Part shown: piece by piece, positions 54,603 through 62,421 of the stretch
How the letters are laid out: the number at the start of each line of letters is the position of its first letter
Numbering within the stretch: the first letter of the stretch is position 1
Assembly (NCBI GenBank): GCA_002314885.1
Contig: DCHT01000044.1
Coordinates: 54,531-118,530 of the forward strand
From: Bacteroidales bacterium UBA1745
Lineage (GTDB): Bacteria; Bacteroidota; Bacteroidia; Bacteroidales; UBA932
Length of the DNA: 64,000 nucleotides
Direction: 5' to 3'
Notes under the pieces: model-generated
Seen by the model: only the letters and a program-made list of their open reading frames with translations
The model's database searches: none
What the model was told of the DNA's origin: nothing
Made by a program: the position numbers and the translations under genes

Positions 54603-54752
54603 ATGTATTATTCTGATTACTTGGCACCTGAATGCGCCATTGTGAAGCTTAGTGTCGAGGCTTCATACCTTACTCTGCAAAGTGGGGATTATTCCGACAG
54701 CGGCCGCCCTGGAAAGGATAGCCTGATTGATGACATTGATGGAGATTATTAG
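54603..54752 (+). CDS. 49-residue small protein coupled to the adhesin gene
   Basis: An ORF of 49 codons from ATG at 54603 to TAG at 54750-54752. It starts MYYSDYLAPECAIVKLSVEA and ends in an acidic tail with GRPGKDSLIDDIDGDY. The pattern (aromatic start, a proline then a Glu and hydrophobic beta-strand, an SV-x-A segment, a Gly/Asp-rich tail) recalls unnamed short ORFs that, from memory, precede surface-protein genes in Bacteroidales. Its stop is one base from the next ATG, so translation is probably coupled. It has its own predicted promoter. No function is known. Confidence 0.65.
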   Translation: MYYSDYLAPECAIVKLSVEASYLTLQSGDYSDSGRPGKDSLIDDIDGDY

Positions 54753-54753
54753 T

Positions 54754-57700
54754 ATGAAGGCTGTTCGTAGATTTTTCGTGCTTGTCGCTGCAGCAGCGAT
54801 TGCACTCATTTCTTGTCAGAAACCGGAATTTGAAGCCCCTGGCACTCACAGTGTCAAGTTTGTGGCTGGCGCTCCAATGACAAAGACAACTCTCACAGAG
54901 GGTACTGACGTTGCTTCATACGAGTGGTCTGATTCCGATGTCGATCGTATTCACGTCTTCGAGAACGGTGTTGCCGCTGAAATGGTCGAAGCAGTCATCG
55001 TTGATGGCCAGATGCTTGTTGAGGCGATTTTCCCTGACTCTCAGGCTACCAGCTTTGAGTATACGGCTTTCGTGAATGACTCTCGTTCTACAACTGCACC
55101 AAAGGTTTATGCGGAGCAGGTTTCAACTGAGGGAGCATACGATGCCGATTCTGATATCCTCGTGGCTCAGCCTCAGACTTTTGGTGAACTTCCATCAACC
55201 TTTGAGTTCAGGTTTGCTCGTGTCGTAGCAATGAATAAGATGACACTTAAGGGGCTGACCGCAGGTGCTATCGTAGATGAGATAACTATTACCTCAGACA
55301 AAGCTCTTACGGGCACTTATACTGAATCCGGTTATGTGGATGGTGCAAATACTGTTACTCTCACTACAGAGGACTTGGTAGAGGAAGATGGCTGCGTTGC
55401 TTTCTTCTTCGTCACTGTCCCGGTTGCAGATGCTACACTGTCCATTGCTGTTTCAACAGACGAGGGTGATTATCAGAAGACCTTCTCAAAGACTATTTCT
55501 TTCAACGAGAACACTCTTACCCGATTCAATGTAAACCTTGCTGGTTGTGAGGCTGAGGATCCAGGCGAGGACCCTTCTGTAGGTCAGACTGGCTGGTTCC
55601 TTATGACCAGCGCCTCATTCCTTCACGATGGTGATGTGATCCGTATTGCATCTACAGCGAATGGCAAAGCAGCCGGACCTGTGAACAGCAAGTCCCTTCC
55701 GGGATTCGATGCGGCTTTCTCTGACGGTAAAATGACAGGTGCAGACAGCGCTGTCAAGAACTATACTCTGAATAAAGGAACAAATGGATGGCTTCTCACT
55801 TACAAGGATTCTGCCACAGACCTTACTTGTTATCTCAATGCTGATAAAGTAAAGGTACTCTCTGAAGGTTACGAAGAGGATACAGCTACTGAATGGACCA
55901 TCAGCATTGCTTCTTCCGGTGCAGCTACCATCTCTACATCCAGCTACGGAAAGCTCCTTTACAATGCCAATGCTACAGGCGGTAATATCTTCCGCAACTA
56001 CGACTCTGATCCAAGCGAATCAATGGTGCTTCCAGAGATTTATAAGAAAGCTGGTAACCCGGTGGACGAGGTTGTCAAGCAGGATCAGACACTTTCATTC
56101 AGTTCTGAGACTGTTACGGCGTATATGGGAGCATCTGTTACTGCTCCAACCCTTAACGGCGTGGAATCAAGCGGTGCAGTGACTTATAGTTCTTCCAACA
56201 CTTCAGTTGCTACAGTTACTAATACAGGTGTCCTGACCCTTGTAGGTGTTGGCACGACGACGATTACTGCCAGTGTGGATGGTGACAGCCAGTATAACTC
56301 GGCTACTGCGTCTTATACACTTACGGTCAAAGCTGCTCAGACCGGCGGCGACTGGGTTCTTGTGACCGACGCATCTGTCCTCAGCACGGGCAATCTGATT
56401 GCAATAGTAGCAAAGGACGCTTCTAATGCTATGGGCGCTGTAGGCAGCACTGGATTGTATATGACCTCTACTGCCGTTACCAAGACGGACAATAAGATTA
56501 CTATGACAGACGACATTGAGCAGCTTCTGCTCGGGGCTGGTACAGTCGACGGATCTTACTCACTCCGTGCAACTGCGGGTTACCTTTCCACTACTGATGT
56601 CAATGCCAGCGATGGAAAGAACAGGAATGAACTTGCGTGTGTAGAGACCGTTGATGCCAATTCTTCCTGGACGATTGCTGTCGCATCTGACGGTACTGCA
56701 ACCATCACTGCTCAGGGCGAATTTACTCCTACTATCATCAGGTACAACGAAAGTAGCCCAAGGTTCTCCTGCTATGCGGAAGGAAACCAGAAGGATATCC
56801 TCATCTACCGCCAGGAGACCAATCAGCCTAAGTGCGCTACTCCTGTAATAACCCAGACCGGACTCGCCGTGACCATTGCGTGTGAGACCAGTGGAGCAAG
56901 CATCTACTACACGCTCGACGGCACCACTCCTACCACCAGCTCTACCTTATATAAAGATTATATAGAACTGACTCAGTCTGTTACTGTCAAGGCTTTTGCT
57001 ACCGCTGCTGGTTATGATAACAGTGCTGTTGCTACCAAGACTTGCACCGTTGATGTCGATGGAGGTACAAAGACCGTTACAGAGTTCCTCGCAGCTTCTG
57101 TGTCAACTGACACTTGGTATACCCTCAGCGGTACTATCAAGGCGATCGAAAATGCTACATATGGTAACTTGACTCTCACAGATGGTACTAGCGATATATA
57201 TGTATATGGTATCACTGCAACCAAGGGTGGCACTAAGGGCCAGTTCCAGGCTCTCATAGATGCCAATAGCATCGTTGTAGGTGGAACCCTGACTGTGAAA
57301 TGCACCCGTGGCGAGTATAATGGTAAGAAAGAGGCCCTCAATTCATACTTCGTTTCGTATGTTGCTCCAGCTAGTGGCGGCGATGGTGGAGACTCCGGCG
57401 AAGGTGGCGACAGTACTAATCCTGTAACGATAGTGATGGATTCCAGCGCACCTACGACCGATGGTCAAACTGTCAGCGGAGTGACGGTGAATTGTGCAAA
57501 GGGGAATGGAGGCAATGCACCAGCCTTTACAAGCGAAGAACTTCGTCTCTATGCAAGCAATACCGTCACCGTATCTGCTGAGAAGGCCTTCTCAAAGGTT
57601 GAGCTGTATTTCCACAAGCAGGGCAGCAAGACCTACATTACTTCCGTTACAGCCAGCACTGGAACCTATACCGGCGGCGGTGACTCAGGTAGTTCCACCA

Positions 57701-57801
57701 CCACCAAGACTGATACTTGGACGGGTTCAGCTTCGGAGGTGACCTTCACTATGGGGGCTTCTGGTCAGCGCGTCCTCGAAAAAGTCGTCGTGACGTTCTA
57801 G
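54754..57801 (+). CDS. Multidomain adhesin-like lipoprotein
   Basis: The ATG at 54754 gives 1015 residues with a lipobox ending ALISC. Residues 30-275 resemble fimbrillin-type N-terminal domains (TKTTLTEGTDVASYEWSDSD, then FRFARVVAMNKMTLKGL). Then follow two similar beta domains (starting GWFLMTSASFLHDGD at about 285 and DWVLVTDASVLSTGN at about 540), a Big_2-type Ig domain between them (YSSSNTSVATVTNTGVLTLV), a chitobiase C-terminal-like domain (GASIYYTLDGTTPTTSSTLY), an OB-fold-like domain (YTLSGTIKAI), a Gly/Ser/Asp linker and a C-terminal beta domain. No catalytic motif is seen. Codon choice uses many more T- and A-ending codons than neighbouring genes, suggesting later acquisition. Confidence 0.8.
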   Translation: MKAVRRFFVLVAAAAIALISCQKPEFEAPGTHSVKFVAGAPMTKTTLTEGTDVASYEWSDSDVDRIHVFENGVAAEMVEAVIVDGQMLVEAIFPDSQATSFEYTAFVNDSRSTTAPKVYAEQVSTEGAYDADSDILVAQPQTFGELPSTFEFRFARVVAMNKMTLKGLTAGAIVDEITITSDKALTGTYTESGYVDGANTVTLTTEDLVEEDGCVAFFFVTVPVADATLSIAVSTDEGDYQKTFSKTISFNENTLTRFNVNLAGCEAEDPGEDPSVGQTGWFLMTSASFLHDGDVIRIASTANGKAAGPVNSKSLPGFDAAFSDGKMTGADSAVKNYTLNKGTNGWLLTYKDSATDLTCYLNADKVKVLSEGYEEDTATEWTISIASSGAATISTSSYGKLLYNANATGGNIFRNYDSDPSESMVLPEIYKKAGNPVDEVVKQDQTLSFSSETVTAYMGASVTAPTLNGVESSGAVTYSSSNTSVATVTNTGVLTLVGVGTTTITASVDGDSQYNSATASYTLTVKAAQTGGDWVLVTDASVLSTGNLIAIVAKDASNAMGAVGSTGLYMTSTAVTKTDNKITMTDDIEQLLLGAGTVDGSYSLRATAGYLSTTDVNASDGKNRNELACVETVDANSSWTIAVASDGTATITAQGEFTPTIIRYNESSPRFSCYAEGNQKDILIYRQETNQPKCATPVITQTGLAVTIACETSGASIYYTLDGTTPTTSSTLYKDYIELTQSVTVKAFATAAGYDNSAVATKTCTVDVDGGTKTVTEFLAASVSTDTWYTLSGTIKAIENATYGNLTLTDGTSDIYVYGITATKGGTKGQFQALIDANSIVVGGTLTVKCTRGEYNGKKEALNSYFVSYVAPASGGDGGDSGEGGDSTNPVTIVMDSSAPTTDGQTVSGVTVNCAKGNGGNAPAFTSEELRLYASNTVTVSAEKAFSKVELYFHKQGSKTYITSVTASTGTYTGGGDSGSSTTTKTDTWTGSASEVTFTMGASGQRVLEKVVVTF

Positions 57802-57846
57802 ATAGCCACATCTCGTGGCACTTAAATAGCTGATACTCAGCGCATT

Positions 57847-57887
57847 AAAGGAAGTCGATTCCGCAAAACGCGGAATCGACTTCCTTT
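57847..57887. terminator. Perfect 18-base-pair hairpin after the adhesin gene
   Basis: AAAGGAAGTCGATTCCGC (57847-57864) pairs perfectly with 57870-57887 around a five-base loop. The 3' arm ends in TTT and the 5' arm begins with AAA, so it can terminate in both directions. It lies 45 bases after the stop codon. Confidence 0.75.
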
Positions 57888-57961
57888 ATCTGCTTGATAG
57901 CCAATCACTTAAGCGCCACGGCAATTAGTGATAAGGATGCCTCTCTTTGCCGTGTGCGGTC

Positions 57962-58192
57962 GGAGGGACGGCGGTGGCGGGACCACGTCAGGACGGTGGC
58001 TCGCTCGGTCGCAAAGCTACGACGGCTAACTCGCACTTTTAGCCCTCCTCGCTGCGCCCCGTCGATGCAAGCATCTCCGTGGCTTCGTTCGTCGGTCTAA
58101 CGAGCTCGAACAAAGCCGTCGCTATACGCTTTGCTCCTGTCGCTCGCTAATCACCGTCCTTCCTATCGGTCCCTCTCACCATCCGTCCCTCC
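57962..58192. repeat. Imperfect palindrome of about 230 bp, non-coding
   Basis: Successive short arms pair in nested order around a centre near 58070-58077: GGAGGGACGG (57962) with CCGTCCCTCC (58183); GGACGGTG (57991) with CACCGTCC (58152); GCAAAGC (58011) with GCTTTGC (58128); CGACGGCT (58020) with AGCCGTCG (58114); and GATGC (58064) with GCATC (58071) at the tip. No convincing ORF is present and composition is unlike neighbouring genes. It could be a structured RNA, a non-autonomous mobile element or a recombination hotspot. Confidence 0.7.
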
Positions 58193-58270
58193 TTCCGCCT
58201 CTTCACTCAGCGCACCCACCAGCAACACCCTCAAGCAAGTCACAAGCAAGTCACCTGCCGCGTGTTCGAA

Positions 58271-58411
58271 GCACAAAAGAATTGCTCCACACGCCAGCAT
58301 AAGAGAGCACAAAAAATAGCCTGTCAGACGTAGGCGAGCGTTTTTCTCCGCGAGCCGGTCTGACAGGCTATTTTTACTCTCAGCAATGCTGAGCAATTCT
58401 TTCCGTTGTGC
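58271..58411. repeat. Nested inverted repeat at the yebC 3' side
   Basis: GCACAAAAGAATTGCTC (58271-58287) is mirrored at 58391-58411 by GAGCAATTCTTT, a three-base insertion and TTGTGC. Inside it lie the 18-base-pair hairpin at 58312-58375 and a small hairpin CTCAGCA-A-TGCTGAG (58379-58393). The block ends 5 bases before the yebC stop codon. Confidence 0.7.
58312..58375. terminator. Long bidirectional terminator downstream of yebC
   Basis: AAAAATAGCCTGTCAGAC (58312-58329) pairs perfectly with GTCTGACAGGCTATTTTT (58358-58375), enclosing 28 bases. The A and T ends give a U-run on either strand, so it can terminate yebC (minus) and any transcript from the adhesin side (plus). Confidence 0.8.
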
Positions 58412-58415
58412 GAGA

Positions 58416-59156
58416 TTACTCTTCTGCAGGCTTCAGGTTGGTGTAGACGTTCTGTACGTCGTCATCCTCTTCGATCTTCTCGATGAGTTTGTCAACCTCA
58501 ACACGCTGCTCAGCGGTAAGCTCCACGAGCTCGGTGTTAGGGAGGCGGGTGAACTCAGCGGAAACAAGCTCGTAGCCGTTGTCCTCGATGTACTTCTGGA
58601 TCTGGTTGAAAGCGGTGAAGTCGCCGTAAGCGCAGATGGTCTTTACCTCGGTCTCCTCGTCAACTTCCTCGAAGATCTCGTCAACGCCGTAGTCGATCAT
58701 ATCGAGCTCGAGCTCCTCAAGGTCGTAACCTTCGCCCTTGAAGCGGAACACGCTCTTGCGGTCGAACATATACTCAACGGAACCTGAGGTGCCGAGTGAG
58801 CCACCGAACTTGGTGAAATATGAACGTACGTTAGCTACAGTACGGTTGTTGTTGTCGGTAGCGGTCTCAACGAGAACTGCGATTCCGTGAGGGGCGCGGC
58901 CCTCGAATACAACCTCCTTGTAATCTGCCTGGTCCTTCTCGCTGGCCCTCTTGATGGCGCGCTCGATGTTCTCCTTAGGCATATTCTCACCACGTGCAGT
59001 CTGGATGAGTGCACGAAGACGTGGGTTACCTGTTACGTCAGGACCGCCTGCCTTTACAGCGATGGTGATTTCCTTACCGATCTTGGTGAACGTCTTGGCC
59101 ATGTGGCCCCAACGTTTGAACTTTCTTTCTTTTCTGAACTCAAATGCTCTTCCCAT
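58416..59156 (-). CDS. YebC/PmpR family regulator (TACO1-like)
   Basis: A 246-residue protein with the family start MGRAFEFRKERKFKRWGHMA, then FTKIGKEITIAVKAGGPD, NPRLRALIQTARGENMPKEN and IERAIKRAS. YebC proteins were described as transcriptional regulators and, more recently, as factors that help ribosomes pass proline stretches. It lies 11 bases downstream of a TPR membrane-protein gene. A rare CATG tetranucleotide occurs at 59100-59103, at an internal Met codon. Confidence 0.93.
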   Translation of the reverse strand: MGRAFEFRKERKFKRWGHMAKTFTKIGKEITIAVKAGGPDVTGNPRLRALIQTARGENMPKENIERAIKRASEKDQADYKEVVFEGRAPHGIAVLVETATDNNNRTVANVRSYFTKFGGSLGTSGSVEYMFDRKSVFRFKGEGYDLEELELDMIDYGVDEIFEEVDEETEVKTICAYGDFTAFNQIQKYIEDNGYELVSAEFTRLPNTELVELTAEQRVEVDKLIEKIEEDDDVQNVYTNLKPAEE

Positions 59157-59167
59157 AGTGTGAAAAA

Positions 59168-59833
59168 TTATTCAGCGATCCTGGTGATGTACTTGTCGAT
59201 GTCGTATCCTTCCATTGACTGTGGATACTTGTTCTTGATCTCGTTGTAGAACTTGAGTGCCTCAGCCTTCTTGCCAAGCTCCTCAGCAACAACGCCGGCC
59301 TTGAGAAGGTATGCAGCAGCATACATATTCTCTACGACCTTTGCAGCCTTGGTGTAGCAGGAGAGGGCAGCCTCGTACTTCTCGAGACCTACGAGGGCGT
59401 CACCCTGGCAGGCGAGAGCGCGGGCCTTGAGGATTGCGTCCTTGCCGTTGTACTTCTTGAGATACTTGAGAGCTTCCTCGTAGTTGCCCATCTGGAGCTC
59501 GCAGATGCCAGCCTCGAGAGCAGCAGCCTTAGGGGTTGCGCCCTTGTACTCCTCGAGCACTTGAGCGATGCCAAGGTTGTTGCCGTCACCGTTGAGAGCG
59601 GTCTCCCAGTTCTGCTCGCTGAATGCGATCTCAGCAGGGTAGAGCTGCTCCTGAGCCTCTTTTGCCTTTGGCTGATAAACCCACTTCTGGTAAGCGAACA
59701 CTGCAAATGCGATCACAACTGCAGCAACGACCACTGCGATGATGGTCTTCTCATTTTCCTTGAAGAAGAGGTCGGTCTTTGAAACTGCTTCTACAACAGC
59801 CTCATTGTTCTCTTTTTTTACGTCTTTTGCCAT
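59168..59833 (-). CDS. TPR-containing membrane-anchored protein
   Basis: The ATG at 59833 gives 221 residues (MAKDVKKENNEAVVEAVSKT). A transmembrane helix lies at about 33-52, followed by three or four TPR-like helix pairs (AALEAGICELQMGNYEEALK, ALACQGDALVGLEKYEAALS, AYLLKAGVVAEELGKKAEAL). This layout resembles YfgM/BamD-like periplasmic scaffold proteins. A -7 box TAAATTTG lies on the minus strand at 59883-59876. It is probably co-transcribed with yebC. Confidence 0.82.
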   Translation of the reverse strand: MAKDVKKENNEAVVEAVSKTDLFFKENEKTIIAVVVAAVVIAFAVFAYQKWVYQPKAKEAQEQLYPAEIAFSEQNWETALNGDGNNLGIAQVLEEYKGATPKAAALEAGICELQMGNYEEALKYLKKYNGKDAILKARALACQGDALVGLEKYEAALSCYTKAAKVVENMYAAAYLLKAGVVAEELGKKAEALKFYNEIKNKYPQSMEGYDIDKYITRIAE

Positions 59834-59875
59834 AATTGCTATTAATGTTTTTGTTATTAGTCCACAAATAGGCGG

Positions 59876-59883
59876 CAAATTTA
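59876..59883 (-). promoter_or_regulatory. Predicted -7 box for the TPR-yebC pair
   Basis: TAAATTTG on the minus strand, 42 bases before the ATG at 59833. It overlaps the tail of the terminator that ends the upstream araC-type gene. No good -33 box was found. Confidence 0.5.
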
Positions 59884-59886
59884 CCT

Positions 59887-59931
59887 AAAAAATGCCGAAA
59901 GAACAAGAAAACCTTGGCTCTTTCAGCATTT
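59887..59931 (-). terminator. Terminator of the AraC-type gene
   Basis: On the minus strand AAATGCTGAAAGA pairs with TCTTTCGGCATTT (one mismatch, 16-base loop) and runs into TTTTTT. It lies directly after the stop codon at 59934. Confidence 0.75.
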
Positions 59932-59933
59932 CT

Positions 59934-61160
59934 TTAACTGAGCTTGTCCGGCTGCCCGTCGCATTCCCTCCATTCCTTAGGAGAACAACCGACTATTTTC
60001 GTGAACTGACGATGGAAATTCGACCTGTCGCTGAAGCCCGCGATTTCGGCAACTACGTTGACTGAGGCCCGTTTATCTTCGAGCAGGAGCTTCTTCGCAT
60101 CCTCGACTCGGAGCTCTGTCCTCCAGGTGCGGAAATCCACTCCCACACGCATAGCGAAATAGAGCTGGAGCATTTCTTTCGAGGTGCGCAGTTCCTCTGC
60201 GATCTCGTCGCGGCTCTTGTCGTACTCGCGGTAGCGCTTCTCGCTGACCCAGCGCTCGAGAGCCTTTGCGATGCGGCGGAATTCGCGGTCGCGGAACTCG
60301 TTCTCGATATTGTATTCAGTGCTTTCAGGCTGAGGTTCTACTGACTTCTCCTCAACAGCAGGAGTCTTGGAAATCTTCTCCCTCTTCGGCCTGCTCGTCC
60401 TCTTCTTTCCGGGGTCGAGAGTCTTGTGCGCAAATGCGTCGAGGAGCAGTTTGTGGCTGCCCAGGAAGGAGATGTAGTTGCTCGTGAAATAGAGCATAAA
60501 CAAGGCGTAGAAGAGGATGTAGACCACCATTATCAGGTCCTTTCCGAAGATGAAATAGAAGAGGACATAGACGAGGATGAACATATCTGTCAGCATCATA
60601 ATGATGTAGCAGAAACGTATCCAGCGGAGGCGGTTGAAGCCTTCTTCGTCGTAGTATTCCTCAAGCTGCTTGCGGCTCTTGACGAAGATCTTGTTGAAGC
60701 GGATGATGTGGTAGATGCACTGCCCGACGTGGAGCACTATGAAGACTATGGTCATCACCTGGGTGGCGATGACTTTGCCATTGATGCAGAACCTGGCCAG
60801 GATAATGCCCAGAACTGCCACGAAGATCGCATTCAGGAGGAAGCCGTCACGGCTCATGAACTGGTCGTCCAACAGGCTGATGAGGCTGTAGGACAGGGTG
60901 GCGGCGGACACGGCGGTCGTCACCAGCATCATCAGGGTGGCGAACTGTGCGAAGCCTTCCATATTCCTGTGGTACAGGGTGTACCAGAACATTACGGTGC
61001 AGGCCGCGAAGCACGCACTGATGAAACTCTTTGACCAGTTGAGGTTCCTGGAGTATTCTGAATGAGGGATTTTTATGAGCAGAAAGATCAGCGTGAAACA
61101 CGCCGATGCGATGAGGTCAATGAACAGTGACAACTCAAGATATGTCGATAAACCGAGCAT
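59934..61160 (-). CDS. Membrane-bound AraC-family transcriptional regulator
   Basis: A 408-residue protein. Seven or so hydrophobic helices fill residues 8-245, a basic linker (HKTLDPGKKRTSRPKREK) follows, and the C-terminal 110 residues form an AraC-type double helix-turn-helix (DEIAEELRTSKEMLQLYFAM, then VNVVAEIAGFSDRSNFHRQF and TKIVGCSPKEWRE). Such regulators sense a signal in the membrane and bind DNA while anchored. Targets are unknown; the divergent neighbour is a lysA-like gene. A rare CATG lies at 60855-60858. Confidence 0.88.
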   Translation of the reverse strand: MLGLSTYLELSLFIDLIASACFTLIFLLIKIPHSEYSRNLNWSKSFISACFAACTVMFWYTLYHRNMEGFAQFATLMMLVTTAVSAATLSYSLISLLDDQFMSRDGFLLNAIFVAVLGIILARFCINGKVIATQVMTIVFIVLHVGQCIYHIIRFNKIFVKSRKQLEEYYDEEGFNRLRWIRFCYIIMMLTDMFILVYVLFYFIFGKDLIMVVYILFYALFMLYFTSNYISFLGSHKLLLDAFAHKTLDPGKKRTSRPKREKISKTPAVEEKSVEPQPESTEYNIENEFRDREFRRIAKALERWVSEKRYREYDKSRDEIAEELRTSKEMLQLYFAMRVGVDFRTWRTELRVEDAKKLLLEDKRASVNVVAEIAGFSDRSNFHRQFTKIVGCSPKEWRECDGQPDKLS

Positions 61161-61180
61161 AGCAGGGGGTTAAGAATGTG

Positions 61181-61210
61181 CAAAAATAACTAAAATATTG
61201 ATTATATTTG
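61181..61210. promoter_or_regulatory. Divergent -7 boxes of the AraC-type gene and second lysA
   Basis: Minus-strand TATTTTTG (61188-61181) and plus-strand TATATTTG (61203-61210) both fit TAnnTTTG. The plus box is followed by CGCCGTAT and the ATG at 61219, so the lysA-like mRNA would have almost no leader. No TTTG boxes at -33 were seen. Confidence 0.55.
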
Positions 61211-61218
61211 CGCCGTAT

Positions 61219-62415
61219 ATGAAAAAGACTGCACAGATATTTGCCGGAATCAGGACTCCATTCTATTATTACGATATGGAGATCCTCGAAAATACGGCCA
61301 GGCAGGTCAAGGAACTTGCCGAAAAATACAGGATCGACGTCCATTACGCCACCAAGGCGAATGAGGATGCCAGGATAGTCTCCCTGCTCAGCGAAGTCGG
61401 CTTCGGAGTCGACTGTGTCAGCGGTGATGAGGTGAAGCTCGCACTCGGATGCGGCGTGCCAGTGAGCAAGATTATGTTCGCCGGCGTCGGCAAGAGCGAC
61501 GAGGAAATCTTCGAGGCTGGAATCGCCGGAATCGGAGCCATCAACGTGGAGAGCGTCCAGGAGCTTTACATAGTCAATGCGATCGCTGCCAAATATGGTT
61601 TCGTGGCCAATGTCTGCGTCCGCGTCAACCCTAATATCGATGCCCACACTTTCAGGTATGTGACCTCCGGTCTGAATACCAACAAGTTCGGTGTCTCCGA
61701 GAGCGAATTCCCCGAGCTCGTGGAGATGCTTGCGCAGTGCAACAACGTGAAATTCAGAGGATTGCATTTCCATATTGCATCCCAGATCAAGGATATTGCG
61801 AAAGTTACCAAGACCCTTTGCGGCGTGGCCAACAGGGCAGTGGAGTGGTTCGCCGGACACGGTTTCGAGACTGAAATCATCAACCTTGGAGGCGGTCTCG
61901 GCGTGAACTATGAGAACCCTTACGGCGACACTTTTCCTGATTTCGAAGGCTGGTTCAAGGCCATAGACGAGAACATCGTCCGCAAGCCTGGTATGACCAT
62001 ACACGTGGAGCCGGGTCGTGCGCTCGTGGCTCAGTGCGGCGACCTCATCACCAAGGTCCTTTTCGTGAAGGAGACCGAGGTGAAGTCCTTCGTGGTAGTT
62101 GACGCCGGTATGAACAACCTCGTGCGTCCTGCGTTCTATGGTGCCTTCCACCTGATCGAGAACCTCAGTGCCGAGGAGCGTCCTTCTCTGCCATCCAACC
62201 GCGTCTATGACGTTGTGGGTCCTGTCTGCGAGTCCAGCGATACCTTCGGCAAGGGCCGTCAGCTGCCTCTGACCGTCCGCGGCGACCTGATGGTCGTTCA
62301 CAGTGCAGGCGCATACGGCCAGGCGATGTCTATGCGTTATACCCTCCGCCCGATTGCCCAGGTCGTATATTCTGACCGAATCAACGAGGCCGAAAAAGAA
62401 ACTCCAATTCTGTAA
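61219..62415 (+). CDS. lysA: Diaminopimelate decarboxylase-like PLP enzyme (second copy)
   Basis: The ATG at 61219 gives 398 residues starting MKKTAQIFAGIRTPFYYYD. PLP lysine is Lys46 in HYATKAN, the phosphate loop is NLGGGLGVNYENP, the canonical EPGR is present (VEPGRALVAQCG), and the active-site cysteine is Cys337 in CESSDTF. It is more canonical at EPGR than the copy at 2700-3857. Both keep all catalytic residues, so either could be the lysine enzyme and the other could act on a related amino acid. It is followed by ffh after 6 bases. Confidence 0.85.
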   Translation: MKKTAQIFAGIRTPFYYYDMEILENTARQVKELAEKYRIDVHYATKANEDARIVSLLSEVGFGVDCVSGDEVKLALGCGVPVSKIMFAGVGKSDEEIFEAGIAGIGAINVESVQELYIVNAIAAKYGFVANVCVRVNPNIDAHTFRYVTSGLNTNKFGVSESEFPELVEMLAQCNNVKFRGLHFHIASQIKDIAKVTKTLCGVANRAVEWFAGHGFETEIINLGGGLGVNYENPYGDTFPDFEGWFKAIDENIVRKPGMTIHVEPGRALVAQCGDLITKVLFVKETEVKSFVVVDAGMNNLVRPAFYGAFHLIENLSAEERPSLPSNRVYDVVGPVCESSDTFGKGRQLPLTVRGDLMVVHSAGAYGQAMSMRYTLRPIAQVVYSDRINEAEKETPIL

Positions 62416-62421
62416 CATATT

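Noticed and set aside
57894..58319. Two short ORFs (68 and 62 codons) in the palindromic block
   Set aside because: They are Arg/Ser/Pro-rich by-products of GC-rich repeats, with no start context and no family resemblance.
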